DNA of 32,015 nucleotides from Kiritimatiellia bacterium (GTDB lineage: Bacteria > Verrucomicrobiota > Kiritimatiellia > RFP12 > JAAYLN01). How positions within the stretch are numbered: the stretch's first letter is position 1; each line of letters begins with the position of its first letter. Below, in pieces: positions 25,450 to 32,015 of this stretch. The position numbers and the translations under genes were made by a program. The DNA is taken from contig JAFSZJ010000015.1 in assembly GCA_017458965.1 (NCBI GenBank), positions 1 through 32,015 of the forward strand, written 5' to 3'. Below the pieces are notes generated by a model. The model did no database searches and was not told where the DNA came from. It saw only the letters and a program-made list of their open reading frames with translations.

Positions 25450-26583
25450 ATGACACTCGTTGAATTCGTCCCGCCCAAGCCGCATCCCTTGTGGAAGCTC
25501 TGCCTCCAGATGGGGATAACGGATGTCATCATCAAGGTGAACCCCACGCTTACGGGTCTGCCCGACCCGTGGCGGCATGAGACTCTCGCCCGCATCGTGG
25601 GAGGCCTGAAGATCGCCGGCCTGAAGGTCGTCGGACTCGAGGGCGACCCCTTCGACATGAGCCCGATCAAGGAGTATGGGGAACGGGGAACGGGAAACGG
25701 CGAACGGGAGGAGGCGCTGGCGCATTACCGTGAGCTGCTGGAGTCGATGGGGCGGCTTGGGATAAGGCTCCTCTGCTACAACTTCATGGCCGGTCAAGGT
25801 TGGTCGCGGACGGGCGTCCGCGAAGGGCGCGGTGGCGCCAAGGCGACATACTTCTCGATTGAGGAATGTCTTGGCCGCAAGGAACACGAAGATCACAAAG
25901 GCCTTGTGCCCTCTGCGTCCTTTGCGGCAAAAAACAATCCTGTCCAGGGACGACTTCTCATATCCCACGAGCAGGTCTGGGCGAACTACGAGCACTTCAT
26001 CAAGTCCGTGATGCCGACGGCGGAGAGATGCGGCGTGCGCATGGCGCTCCACCCTGACGACCCGTGCCTGCCGTCGCTTGGCGGCTACGCCCGCATCTTC
26101 GGCAGCGTCGAGGCCTACGACCGCGCCTACGCGCTCCATCCATCGCCCTCCAACGCCGTCACCTTCTGCCAGGCGAATTTCAAGCTTATGCTGGGGCATC
26201 AGGGATCAGGGGTCAGGGATCAGGGGTCAGGGATTGGGGAACAACTTTCAACTTTCAACTCTCAACTTTCAACTCTCGAAAATGTCGCCAGACATTTTCG
26301 AGACCGGATCGCCTTCATCCATGTCCGTGATGTGGAAGGGACGGTCGAGGACTTCACCGAGCTTTTCCACGACCAGGGAACGACCGACCAGTTCTCGCTC
26401 ATGCGGACATACCGCGAATTGGGGCTGGATGTCCCCGTGCGCGGCGACCATGTGCCGGAGATGGAGGGAGACCGTCTTCTGGCTGCGGACTGCATCCCCG
26501 GCTATTTCACGCTGGGCCGTCTCTTCGCCAACGGCTACCTCAAGGCGCTCCTCGAGGGCACCGAAGAGAAACCGGGAAACTGA
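25450..26583 (+). CDS. uxuA: UxuA-type mannonate dehydratase carrying repeat insertions
   Basis: This TIM-barrel protein resembles mannonate dehydratase, which converts D-mannonate to 2-keto-3-deoxygluconate in glucuronate breakdown. Likely metal ligands are all present: His in ALHPDDPCLP near residue 201, Cys in TFCQANF near 240, His in FIHVRDVEGT near 290, and Asp in PVRGDHVPEM near 331. The end GYFTLGRLFANGYLKALLE also matches. The 377 residues include low-complexity insertions that are translations of DNA repeats: YGERGTGNGERE (heptamers), GRKEHEDHKGLVPSASFAAK (palindromic element) and HQGSGVRDQGSGIGEQLSTF plus following (two heptamer arrays). Without them it would be about 315 residues. 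All insertions keep the frame and seem to lie between core elements. Related xylose-isomerase-like barrels are an alternative. Confidence 0.78.
   Translation: MTLVEFVPPKPHPLWKLCLQMGITDVIIKVNPTLTGLPDPWRHETLARIVGGLKIAGLKVVGLEGDPFDMSPIKEYGERGTGNGEREEALAHYRELLESMGRLGIRLLCYNFMAGQGWSRTGVREGRGGAKATYFSIEECLGRKEHEDHKGLVPSASFAAKNNPVQGRLLISHEQVWANYEHFIKSVMPTAERCGVRMALHPDDPCLPSLGGYARIFGSVEAYDRAYALHPSPSNAVTFCQANFKLMLGHQGSGVRDQGSGIGEQLSTFNSQLSTLENVARHFRDRIAFIHVRDVEGTVEDFTELFHDQGTTDQFSLMRTYRELGLDVPVRGDHVPEMEGDRLLAADCIPGYFTLGRLFANGYLKALLEGTEEKPGN
25678..25705. repeat. Heptamer array (GGGGAAC) inside uxuA
   Basis: Four 7-bp units GGGGAAC, GGGGAAC, GGGAAAC, GGCGAAC lie inside coding sequence and encode a Gly/Glu/Arg-rich stretch between two core elements of the barrel. 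Confidence 0.85.
25875..25927. repeat. Imperfect palindromic repeat element inside uxuA
   Basis: The segment starting CCGCAAGGAACACGAAG and ending CTGCGTCCTTTGCGG folds on itself. The outer arms CCGCAA/TTGCGG and inner AAAGGC/GCCTT pair, with scattered mismatches between. It resembles the dispersed CACGAAG/CTTTGCGG-type repeats I remember from environmental bacterial genomes. It is translated in frame. Confidence 0.65.
26200..26234. repeat. Heptamer array (CAGGGRT) inside uxuA
   Basis: Five alternating units CAGGGAT and CAGGGGT run without interruption, and a degenerate TGGGGAA leads to the next array 7 bp later. They encode a Gly/Ser/Asp-rich loop. Confidence 0.9.
26242..26276. repeat. Heptamer array (CAACTYT) inside uxuA
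   Basis: Five units CAACTTT or CAACTCT follow the previous array. They encode a Ser/Thr/Gln/Leu-rich stretch before the conserved RHFRDRIAFIHVRD block resumes. Confidence 0.9.
26274..26303. repeat. Perfect 13-bp inverted repeat at the end of the heptamer arrays
   Basis: TCTCGAAAATGTC and GACATTTTCGAGA are exact reverse complements separated by GCCA. The left arm shares its first bases with the last heptamer; the right arm lies in conserved coding sequence. Confidence 0.75.
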
Positions 26584-26635
26584 AGAGGGCAAACGCCATG
26601 GGCTGTCACACCCTATCTTTGCGGTGGGATGCCTG

Positions 26636-26644
26636 TGGTAGACT
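26636..26644 (+). promoter_or_regulatory. Extended -10 promoter candidate TGGTAGACT
   Basis: This motif lies in the 133-bp gap after uxuA. It would give a leader of roughly 65 nt before the ATG at 26717. It is another copy of the TGG-TARANT pattern seen elsewhere in the window. Confidence 0.35.
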
Positions 26645-26697
26645 TTATCGTCAATCAAGTGGTCGATCATGACAGCTACCATGGATGGACACCGATT

Positions 26698-26706
26698 AGG
26701 AAAGGA
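26698..26706 (+). promoter_or_regulatory. Ribosome-binding site fixing the 26717 start
   Basis: AGGAAAGGA ends 10 nt before ATG 26717, which directly begins a signal peptide. This favours 26717 over ATG 26669. Confidence 0.6.
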
Positions 26707-26716
26707 TTGCAAGGAC

Positions 26717-28297
26717 ATGAAGCAAGTAATGACGCCTGTGCTCGCGGCCATGCCTTTCGTATGCCTGCTTCTGGCAACGGCGATGCCTGCGGCGGCGGAC
26801 GACGCGCCACAGCCGCCTGACATGACGATCACGTTCGACATCGGCATGCCGACCCGCATCGACCAGTCGAAGTCGACTTCGTTCCCGAACCTCGGCTACG
26901 CGGGCTGCATCGCGGACGAGGGACCGGAGTTCGCGGAGGAGTTCTTCCGCCGCACGCCGGACCACACTTGGGAGGTCTTCAAGGGCGCCGGAGCCTACCT
27001 CGTCAAGGAGTGGAGCGCCGACATGAGGTGGGAGAGCGACAAGGAGATGGCCTACGATGTCTTCGCCTGGCGCAAGAAGCACGGCGTCAAGGTCCTCCTC
27101 TGCCTCGAGCACTATGCGGGGCGGACGATCAACGATGCGCGTCGCCGCATCCTCGGCTATGTGAAGTGGATCGTGGACAACGACTTCAAGGACCAGGTCG
27201 CCGGCCTTGAACTTGGCAACGAACCCTACTGGGGTACGACCCCAGAGGTCTTCGCCGACCGCTGGGCCGCGATCGTTCCCGACATCAAGAAAATATGGCC
27301 GGAGGTGCCGCTCGGCTTCTCGATCGCCGAGCTATACGACGGCGACCCCGACATCGCAGCCGTCCGCACGCGCTACACCAACGTCGATCTCCTCCTGAGC
27401 CAGGACTCGACCCTCGGGCTGAACAAGATCAACAACTGGTCCGGGCGCTTCATCGTCGCCTTCTCTAACTGCCTCGACCAGTGCTCGCACGTCATCTACC
27501 ACTTCTACGGCGGCTTCGGCCACTACGGCTGCACCTACAACGGCATCCAGCGCATCCGCCGCTTCGCCAAGTCCTTCCCGGAGGTGGAGGGCAAGAAGGC
27601 GTGGATCACCGAATGGCGCTTTACGTCCGACATGGACCTCTGCAGCCAGCAGAAGTTCCAGGTCGCCCTCTTCGACGCCCTCTACATGCTCATGGTCGTC
27701 TGCCAGCCCGAGGTTGAGGGCATCTGCGCCCACCAGTGCGGACAGCTCTCGGGCGGGTTCTACATCGCGGACGGCAAGGGCGCGTGGCGCGGCCAGCGCG
27801 CGCACGGCCTCGGCAACGACGTGTTCCTCGATCCAGACTGGACCGGACGCCCGCGTCTTGAGGTCGGCCCCGTCGGCCCCGTCTTCAAGCTCTACAACGA
27901 GGCGCTTCTCGGCCATCCCCATGTCCTGGCGCGCGGACGCCGCCGCGATGGCTCCATAGACGACAACAGCTACTGGCAGATGAGGAATGTCTGGAGCAAC
28001 TCCGGCGAAGGCTCCGTCGAGTGGGTCCTCCTCGCGAACGCGGACCGCACATCTGTCGCCCTCATGGTCTGCAACTGCTGTTCGGTGCCCTTCCGTCCGC
28101 CGCTTAAGACGATAGGCTGCAAACTCGGCAAGCCGCATTACCGGCTCTACCGATGCCGGCCGGAGGATGTCTGCGTAAGCCAGGCGCCCGGGGAGCCGCG
28201 CATCACGTGGGAGGAGGAGTACGACGGCGACGAGGGTGAGATCGTCATCCCCGAGAAGACAATCGCGACGATCGTGTTCCCGGTAAAGAAGCCTTAA
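26717..28297 (+). CDS. Secreted clan GH-A glycoside hydrolase, family unassigned
   Basis: A signal peptide (MKQVMTPVLAAMPFVCLLLA, cleavage near PAAADD) starts a 526-residue exported protein. A TIM barrel follows with GLELGNEPYWGT near residue 165 (acid/base Glu after Asn) and KAWITEWRF near 297 (nucleophile Glu). This is the arrangement of clan GH-A families such as GH39, GH51 and GH79. The barrel is followed by a beta-rich C-terminal domain. The remaining sequence does not let me name a family. It would act outside the cytoplasm, unlike most neighbours, and may generate oligosaccharides for them. The next secreted barrel gene at 30914 has a similar beginning, and the two are separated only by the restriction-modification pair. 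Confidence 0.72.
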   Translation: MKQVMTPVLAAMPFVCLLLATAMPAAADDAPQPPDMTITFDIGMPTRIDQSKSTSFPNLGYAGCIADEGPEFAEEFFRRTPDHTWEVFKGAGAYLVKEWSADMRWESDKEMAYDVFAWRKKHGVKVLLCLEHYAGRTINDARRRILGYVKWIVDNDFKDQVAGLELGNEPYWGTTPEVFADRWAAIVPDIKKIWPEVPLGFSIAELYDGDPDIAAVRTRYTNVDLLLSQDSTLGLNKINNWSGRFIVAFSNCLDQCSHVIYHFYGGFGHYGCTYNGIQRIRRFAKSFPEVEGKKAWITEWRFTSDMDLCSQQKFQVALFDALYMLMVVCQPEVEGICAHQCGQLSGGFYIADGKGAWRGQRAHGLGNDVFLDPDWTGRPRLEVGPVGPVFKLYNEALLGHPHVLARGRRRDGSIDDNSYWQMRNVWSNSGEGSVEWVLLANADRTSVALMVCNCCSVPFRPPLKTIGCKLGKPHYRLYRCRPEDVCVSQAPGEPRITWEEEYDGDEGEIVIPEKTIATIVFPVKKP

Positions 28298-28326
28298 ACG
28301 CGGTGAACGGAGCAGAAAGTCCAAAA

Positions 28327-29292
28327 ATGACCATGCATACATCTTCGGTAAACAACAGGGCGATTGAACGCTGGAAGGCCGACAGCGCTGCGTCGGTCGA
28401 TTTCTACAATTCCTGGTTCCTAAACTTCGCACCTCCGTCCTTCCGAGCGGCGCGAGGCGAAGCTGCCAAAAAAGTAGAACGCGCGTTCAAACTCACAGAG
28501 AACGGACGTCGTCTCGATGCGGCAACGCTGCTCGCACATCCGCAGATTCTCGCTGTGGCGCGCCAGCTGACGTGTCCCCCTCTTGCCCGAGACCGTCTTT
28601 CCGGCCTTTCCGGCGTGTCTTCGGGATTCATCAAGCGGTGTGAAGACTCGGATGGTTCAAAACTCCCTGCCAACGACCGGCCTCGAATGCAGGCTGTATT
28701 GAATGTGATTTCCAAGATGCTTGACAGAGACATACTAACGTGGCTTTCGGATGATGACGGCAACCCATCGGCCCAACGACGAAACCGTGCGGCCCTTGTC
28801 ATAGCAGACAGACTGTGCGGCGCCCTGGCCGATCCGATTCTGCGCAATGCCCAGGAGAAACGCCAGCTGGCGGCTCTCACCAAGTGGCTTGTCGCCCATG
28901 GCTATCGGGGAGTTTCCCCGAAGACTCATGCCGATCTCGATCCGGGTCAGTTCGCAATACACCTTAACATGCCGTGCCGGGTTTCTGAAAAATCGCCAGA
29001 AACAGTTAACGTGTCGGTGGACATGGCGATTCTGCCCCATTGCGCCGCAAAAGGGGACGTCCCAATCCTATTTGAGGCGAAATCGGCAGGTGACTTTGTC
29101 AACGTGAACAAACGGCGGAAGGAGGAGGCCAAGAAGATGGATCAGTTGCGTGGGCAATATGGCGAGTCCGTCCGTTATATACTGTTCCTTTGCGGCTATT
29201 TCGATGCCACGTATCTCGGATACGAGGCGTCGGAGGGGATAGACTGGATTTGGGAGCATCGGATCGACGACATGGAGGCGCTGGGGCTGTGA
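28327..29292 (+). CDS. XamI-like type II restriction endonuclease
   Basis: This protein of about 321 residues matches the XamI family of type II restriction enzymes. The diagnostic C-terminal region is present: SVDMAILPHC, PILFEAKSAGDF, NKRRKEEAKKMDQLR, YILFLCGYFDATYLGYEAS and EGIDWIWEHRIDDM. The Asp in SVD and the Glu-x-Lys in FEAKS form the PD-(D/E)xK catalytic core that cuts DNA with magnesium. XamI itself recognises GTCGAC, but specificity here is inferred only from family. The start is ATG 28327 or the in-frame GTG at 28303, which lies 5 bp after the previous stop. Its stop overlaps the methyltransferase GTG start. Lower GC than the hydrolases suggests transfer. Confidence 0.85.
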   Translation: MTMHTSSVNNRAIERWKADSAASVDFYNSWFLNFAPPSFRAARGEAAKKVERAFKLTENGRRLDAATLLAHPQILAVARQLTCPPLARDRLSGLSGVSSGFIKRCEDSDGSKLPANDRPRMQAVLNVISKMLDRDILTWLSDDDGNPSAQRRNRAALVIADRLCGALADPILRNAQEKRQLAALTKWLVAHGYRGVSPKTHADLDPGQFAIHLNMPCRVSEKSPETVNVSVDMAILPHCAAKGDVPILFEAKSAGDFVNVNKRRKEEAKKMDQLRGQYGESVRYILFLCGYFDATYLGYEASEGIDWIWEHRIDDMEALGL

Positions 29293-30917
29293 CCATCACT
29301 GCTGTTGAATCAATACGGCTGGAAGAGCAGTCGCGCATTGATGCGTCAAAAACTATCAATGCACGTCGGAGGCTTGGACAGTTCGCAACGCCACCAGATC
29401 TGGCGAGGGACATCGCAAGGGAAACAGTTGCCATGCTGGATGGGAACGCAACTGTCGAAATGCTGGAACCTTCCGCCGGAACTGGAGCGTTCCTGTCAGC
29501 GTTTTTTTCAGAGGCACCAGGCCGAGTTCGGCGCATACTTGCCGTGGAGCTAGACCTGGCGTTTCATGATGCCCAGAAGCGGATTTGGCAAGATTTCCCA
29601 GTGGATAGCCGCATGGCGGACTTCACAGCGCTTAAGCCAGACCGCTTCGTTGACCTCGTCGTCGCAAATCCGCCATACGTCCGTCACCACAATATAAGCG
29701 CGGAGGTTAAACAACGACTTCAGGCCGACGTAATGGCGGAAACGGGACTTCGGTTGTCTGGGCTCTCCAGTCTCTACTGTTACTTCATGTTGCTTTCCGT
29801 GAAGTGGATGAAGCCGGACGCCATAGGCGCATGGCTTGTCCCTACCGAATGGATGTCCGTCAACTACGGGAGCGCCATTCGCTCATTCCTATCGGAACGC
29901 GTCCGGCTTCTTCGGGTTCACCGATTCGATTCGGAAGACGTTCGTTTTTCAGATGCGCTAGTTTCGTCATGCCTAGTTTGGTTTCGCAATGCCCCACCAG
30001 CCGATTCGGTGACGTTCACATCAGGCGGTGACATTACGCATCCAAGCCGCACGGAGGAAGTGTCCGTCGCGGAGTTGAGGCAAGCTAGGAAATGGCCGCC
30101 CACAGAATCTGCCAATCCCCCCTCCGCGCCGCGACTGCGCGATTTCTTCACCATTCGGCGCGGCATTGCGACCGGTGACAATCCATTCTTCATATTGCCA
30201 CAGGAAAAGGTCCAGGAGCGGGGCATCCCGTCATGCTTCCTAAAACCGATTCTTCCAAGTCCACGCCACCTGAAAACCGACAGAATATTGTCCGATGAGG
30301 CCGGAATTCCAGTAAATGCAAACCGGCAGTTCCTGCTAGACTGCACGGGAATTGACAGAACCGACCTCCCAGAAAGTGTCATGGCATATCTCACGGAAGG
30401 GGAAGCGACGACCGCGTCAAAGAAATTATGCGCCGGACGAACCAGATGGTATGACCAAGAGCAACGTTCGCCAGCGCCAATCCTCTGTTCATACATGGGA
30501 CGCGGCAAAGATGACGGAACGCCAGTCCGTTTCATCCTTAACGAATCCGCCGCCATTGCCACGAATTCATTCCTTATGCTCTATCCGAAAGGCTCACTGC
30601 GGCGCGTTTTTGCGGAATCTCCCGAAGCCCGCGAAGCCGCATGGCGTTGCCTACTCTCAATACCCGCTGGCGAATTCCGCAGGGCAGGGCGATGCTATGG
30701 CGGAGGTCTTCAAAAAATGGAGCCGCGGGAACTAGGAGACCTTCTCTGTCAAAAGCTCGCGGATTGGCTTTCGGAGCGCATCGGTTTCCAGTATAGGCAG
30801 GAGGACTCCGGTCAACTCCTTTTTGCAATGGAGCCTGAAAGCCCTGATGAAATTCCATCTTTAACTAAACGGAAAAGGGCAAGGAAGTTCCAGACTAGAA
30901 GGGATGCCAATTCATGA
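29289..30917 (+). CDS. N6-adenine DNA methyltransferase of the XamI-like system
   Basis: The protein protects host DNA by methylating adenine in the recognition sequence of the partner nuclease. Motif X (RRLGQFATPPDLARD near residue 29) precedes motif I (LEPSAGTGAFLSAFF near 59) and motif IV NPPY in VVANPPYVRHH near 128. This is the gamma order of TaqI-like enzymes, with a C-terminal target-recognition domain. The GTG at 29289 is chosen because it overlaps the nuclease stop as GTGA and lies just before conserved sequence, giving 542 residues. A longer frame from 29190 would overlap the nuclease heavily. The TGA stop overlaps ATG 30914 of the next gene. No controller (C) protein gene is present. 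Specificity is not readable from the sequence. Confidence 0.88.
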   Translation: MTITAVESIRLEEQSRIDASKTINARRRLGQFATPPDLARDIARETVAMLDGNATVEMLEPSAGTGAFLSAFFSEAPGRVRRILAVELDLAFHDAQKRIWQDFPVDSRMADFTALKPDRFVDLVVANPPYVRHHNISAEVKQRLQADVMAETGLRLSGLSSLYCYFMLLSVKWMKPDAIGAWLVPTEWMSVNYGSAIRSFLSERVRLLRVHRFDSEDVRFSDALVSSCLVWFRNAPPADSVTFTSGGDITHPSRTEEVSVAELRQARKWPPTESANPPSAPRLRDFFTIRRGIATGDNPFFILPQEKVQERGIPSCFLKPILPSPRHLKTDRILSDEAGIPVNANRQFLLDCTGIDRTDLPESVMAYLTEGEATTASKKLCAGRTRWYDQEQRSPAPILCSYMGRGKDDGTPVRFILNESAAIATNSFLMLYPKGSLRRVFAESPEAREAAWRCLLSIPAGEFRRAGRCYGGGLQKMEPRELGDLLCQKLADWLSERIGFQYRQEDSGQLLFAMEPESPDEIPSLTKRKRARKFQTRRDANS

Positions 30918-32015
30918 GGAAATTGATATTTGCAATTTGCGTGTACGTTACAATCAAGGCCACCGCCGGCGACCTGACGCTTTCAATCGACACGAAGGGG
31001 CCGAAGCGCAACGCATTCCCGCACGGAGCCCCATGCGTAGGCTACGCAGCGGACCCGCTCGCCGGCGACGAATCGGCAGTGCTTGCCTGCCGCAGGGCGG
31101 GCGCATGGCTCTTCCGCACTTCGCTCTGCGACGATGCCACGCTGGAGTTCTGCGGGCAGTACGGGCTTCGCCTGTTCATTGTTCTGGACGGCGATCAGAA
31201 GACGGTAGCCACGACTCTGAACCGCCTGGCGCAGAGCCCGCGCAAGGATGTGATAGCTGGAATTCAGCTCGGCGCCGATCCGTCTGGCGGTGCCGATCCC
31301 GCTATGTGGCGGAGGCTTGCCGCCCTTGCGACAAAGCAGCTGCCGCAGGTGTCGATAGCAATTCCTGTAAAGGATTTGGATTCGCCGTTGTTCAAAACTA
31401 TGGAGGGGTTCCTCGGTCCGGTAACGCACCTCGTCGTCGATCTGCGCGACGCCCCGGCGCCCTACGAGCGGCTTGAGCGCATCGCCAGAAAGCTTCGCGA
31501 CTCGCCCGACAAGGCGGTCTCGAAGCTCCGCCTCTGGGCCGTCGGCCCCGGACGGCTCGAAGGCACTGCCGACGCGGATGTCTCCTCGCCGACCGCCATC
31601 GCATGGCAGATGCACTGGATCATGTCCGCCTTCGCGGTGGACCGCACTGACGGGGTCCTGATCGATCGTCCGTATCTCGCGGACGACTTCGGTCTCGCCA
31701 TGCGCCACTTCTGGGTGGTGACGAACGGCAACCGCACGCTCGTAGGACACGGCGAGGGCGCGACCTCCGCCGAGACCGTGCAACCCGCGCCGAAAGGACC
31801 GGTTGCGGACATCGCGCTCGATGACGATTTCGGCGCCGGCGTGGAGCTGACGGACGCCGCTACGCCCGGACCCGCTCCCCTCGCCTGCTCGAATGTCGCT
31901 GCCGGCAAGCCAGGCGATGTGGAGTACCTCGTCCTCGTGAATCCGGCATTGGAAACGGAAGGGCAGCATGTAGTGCAGCGAGTCTGCCTCGTCGTCGTCA
32001 ACACGACCGGCGAGC
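30914..32015 (+). CDS. Secreted barrel-type hydrolase-like protein, 3' end outside window
   Basis: An open frame starts at ATG 30914, overlapping the methyltransferase stop, and runs without a stop to the window end (367 codons seen). It begins with a signal peptide (MRKLIFAICVYVTIKATAG). The mature part, LTLSIDTKGPKRNAFPHGAP and GYAADP, resembles the start of the secreted hydrolase at 26717 (ITFDIGMP, FPNLGYAGCIADEGPE). Where that paralogue has AGLELGNEPYW, this one has AGIQLGADPSG, so the expected acid/base Glu appears to be missing. A second part with VDLRDAPAPYERLERIA and LRLWAVGPGRLEG follows. It may be a non-catalytic binding homologue or a divergent family. Base use after the first 30 codons returns to the GC-rich style of the hydrolases. 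Confidence 0.75.
   Translation, partial: MRKLIFAICVYVTIKATAGDLTLSIDTKGPKRNAFPHGAPCVGYAADPLAGDESAVLACRRAGAWLFRTSLCDDATLEFCGQYGLRLFIVLDGDQKTVATTLNRLAQSPRKDVIAGIQLGADPSGGADPAMWRRLAALATKQLPQVSIAIPVKDLDSPLFKTMEGFLGPVTHLVVDLRDAPAPYERLERIARKLRDSPDKAVSKLRLWAVGPGRLEGTADADVSSPTAIAWQMHWIMSAFAVDRTDGVLIDRPYLADDFGLAMRHFWVVTNGNRTLVGHGEGATSAETVQPAPKGPVADIALDDDFGAGVELTDAATPGPAPLACSNVAAGKPGDVEYLVLVNPALETEGQHVVQRVCLVVVNTTGE

Noticed and set aside
24439-26199. A 586-codon minus-strand open frame opposite GH5 copy 2 and uxuA
   Set aside because: Its product is Arg/Val/Leu-rich without any family motif, and the plus strand encodes two recognisable enzymes. Long antisense frames are expected in GC-rich DNA.
30983-31969. 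A 328-codon minus-strand frame at the right end
   Set aside because: The plus-strand frame from 30914 has a signal peptide and similarity to a neighbour; the minus frame has neither.
1-32015. tRNA or rRNA genes
   Set aside because: I saw no cloverleaf with a TTCRA arm and no rRNA-like stretch. The reading was by eye, so a scan would be needed to exclude a tRNA fully.

Overview
The window is a GC-rich bacterial segment with short intergenic gaps and long same-strand gene runs. The gene mix is a GspG-type pseudopilin, many unlinked-family glycoside hydrolases without SusC/SusD, a GntR/LacI hybrid regulator, a LamG-like secreted protein, and DUF4143-type ATPases. It suggests a carbohydrate-degrading member of the PVC group, with Kiritimatiellota or Lentisphaerota most likely. 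That assignment is an inference from gene content; there is no rRNA or tRNA in the window to test it.

Layout. Positions 1-2548 (+) hold a heptamer tandem-repeat array that runs into a GspG-like pseudopilin, followed by an ABC-F ATPase. Positions 2580-6472 (-) hold a sensor/transport operon. It contains an APC-family permease fused to a histidine-kinase dimerisation domain, a receiver-domain remnant that has lost its link to the kinase, and a sodium-coupled NSS transporter. From 6545 to the end everything is on the + strand and forms a glycan-degradation locus. In order it carries GH20, GH28, a GH31-like remnant, GH78, GH5, a broken GH38, a GntR/LacI regulator, a GH106-like enzyme, a secreted LamG-like protein, a second GH5, a UxuA-type mannonate dehydratase, a secreted clan-A hydrolase, and a partial secreted barrel protein cut by the window end. 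The enzymes together suggest attack on a heteropolysaccharide containing rhamnose, uronic acid, mannose-type and N-acetylhexosamine residues, with uronate products entering the mannonate route.

Three non-metabolic modules sit inside this locus. One AAA/DUF4143 ATPase interrupts the GH38 gene. A second lies directly upstream of the second GH5. A XamI-like type II restriction-modification pair lies between two secreted barrel proteins. Both ATPases have their own consensus sigma-70-like promoter. The second ATPase and the methyltransferase each end in an ATGA overlap with the next hydrolase-locus gene.

Several structures are not explained by the genes. Four arrays of degenerate 7-bp repeats occur, three of them inside the mannonate dehydratase gene together with two palindromic elements. 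An apparent internal deletion has removed the ATP-binding domain of the hybrid kinase. The GH20 enzyme seems to have a permuted domain order. A triplicated 11-mer lies in front of the ATPase that split GH38, and an extended -10 motif recurs very close to start codons. No stretch longer than about 300 bases lacks a gene or gene remnant. The larger gaps (9502-9616, 23100-23275, 26584-26716) hold promoters or nothing recognisable.
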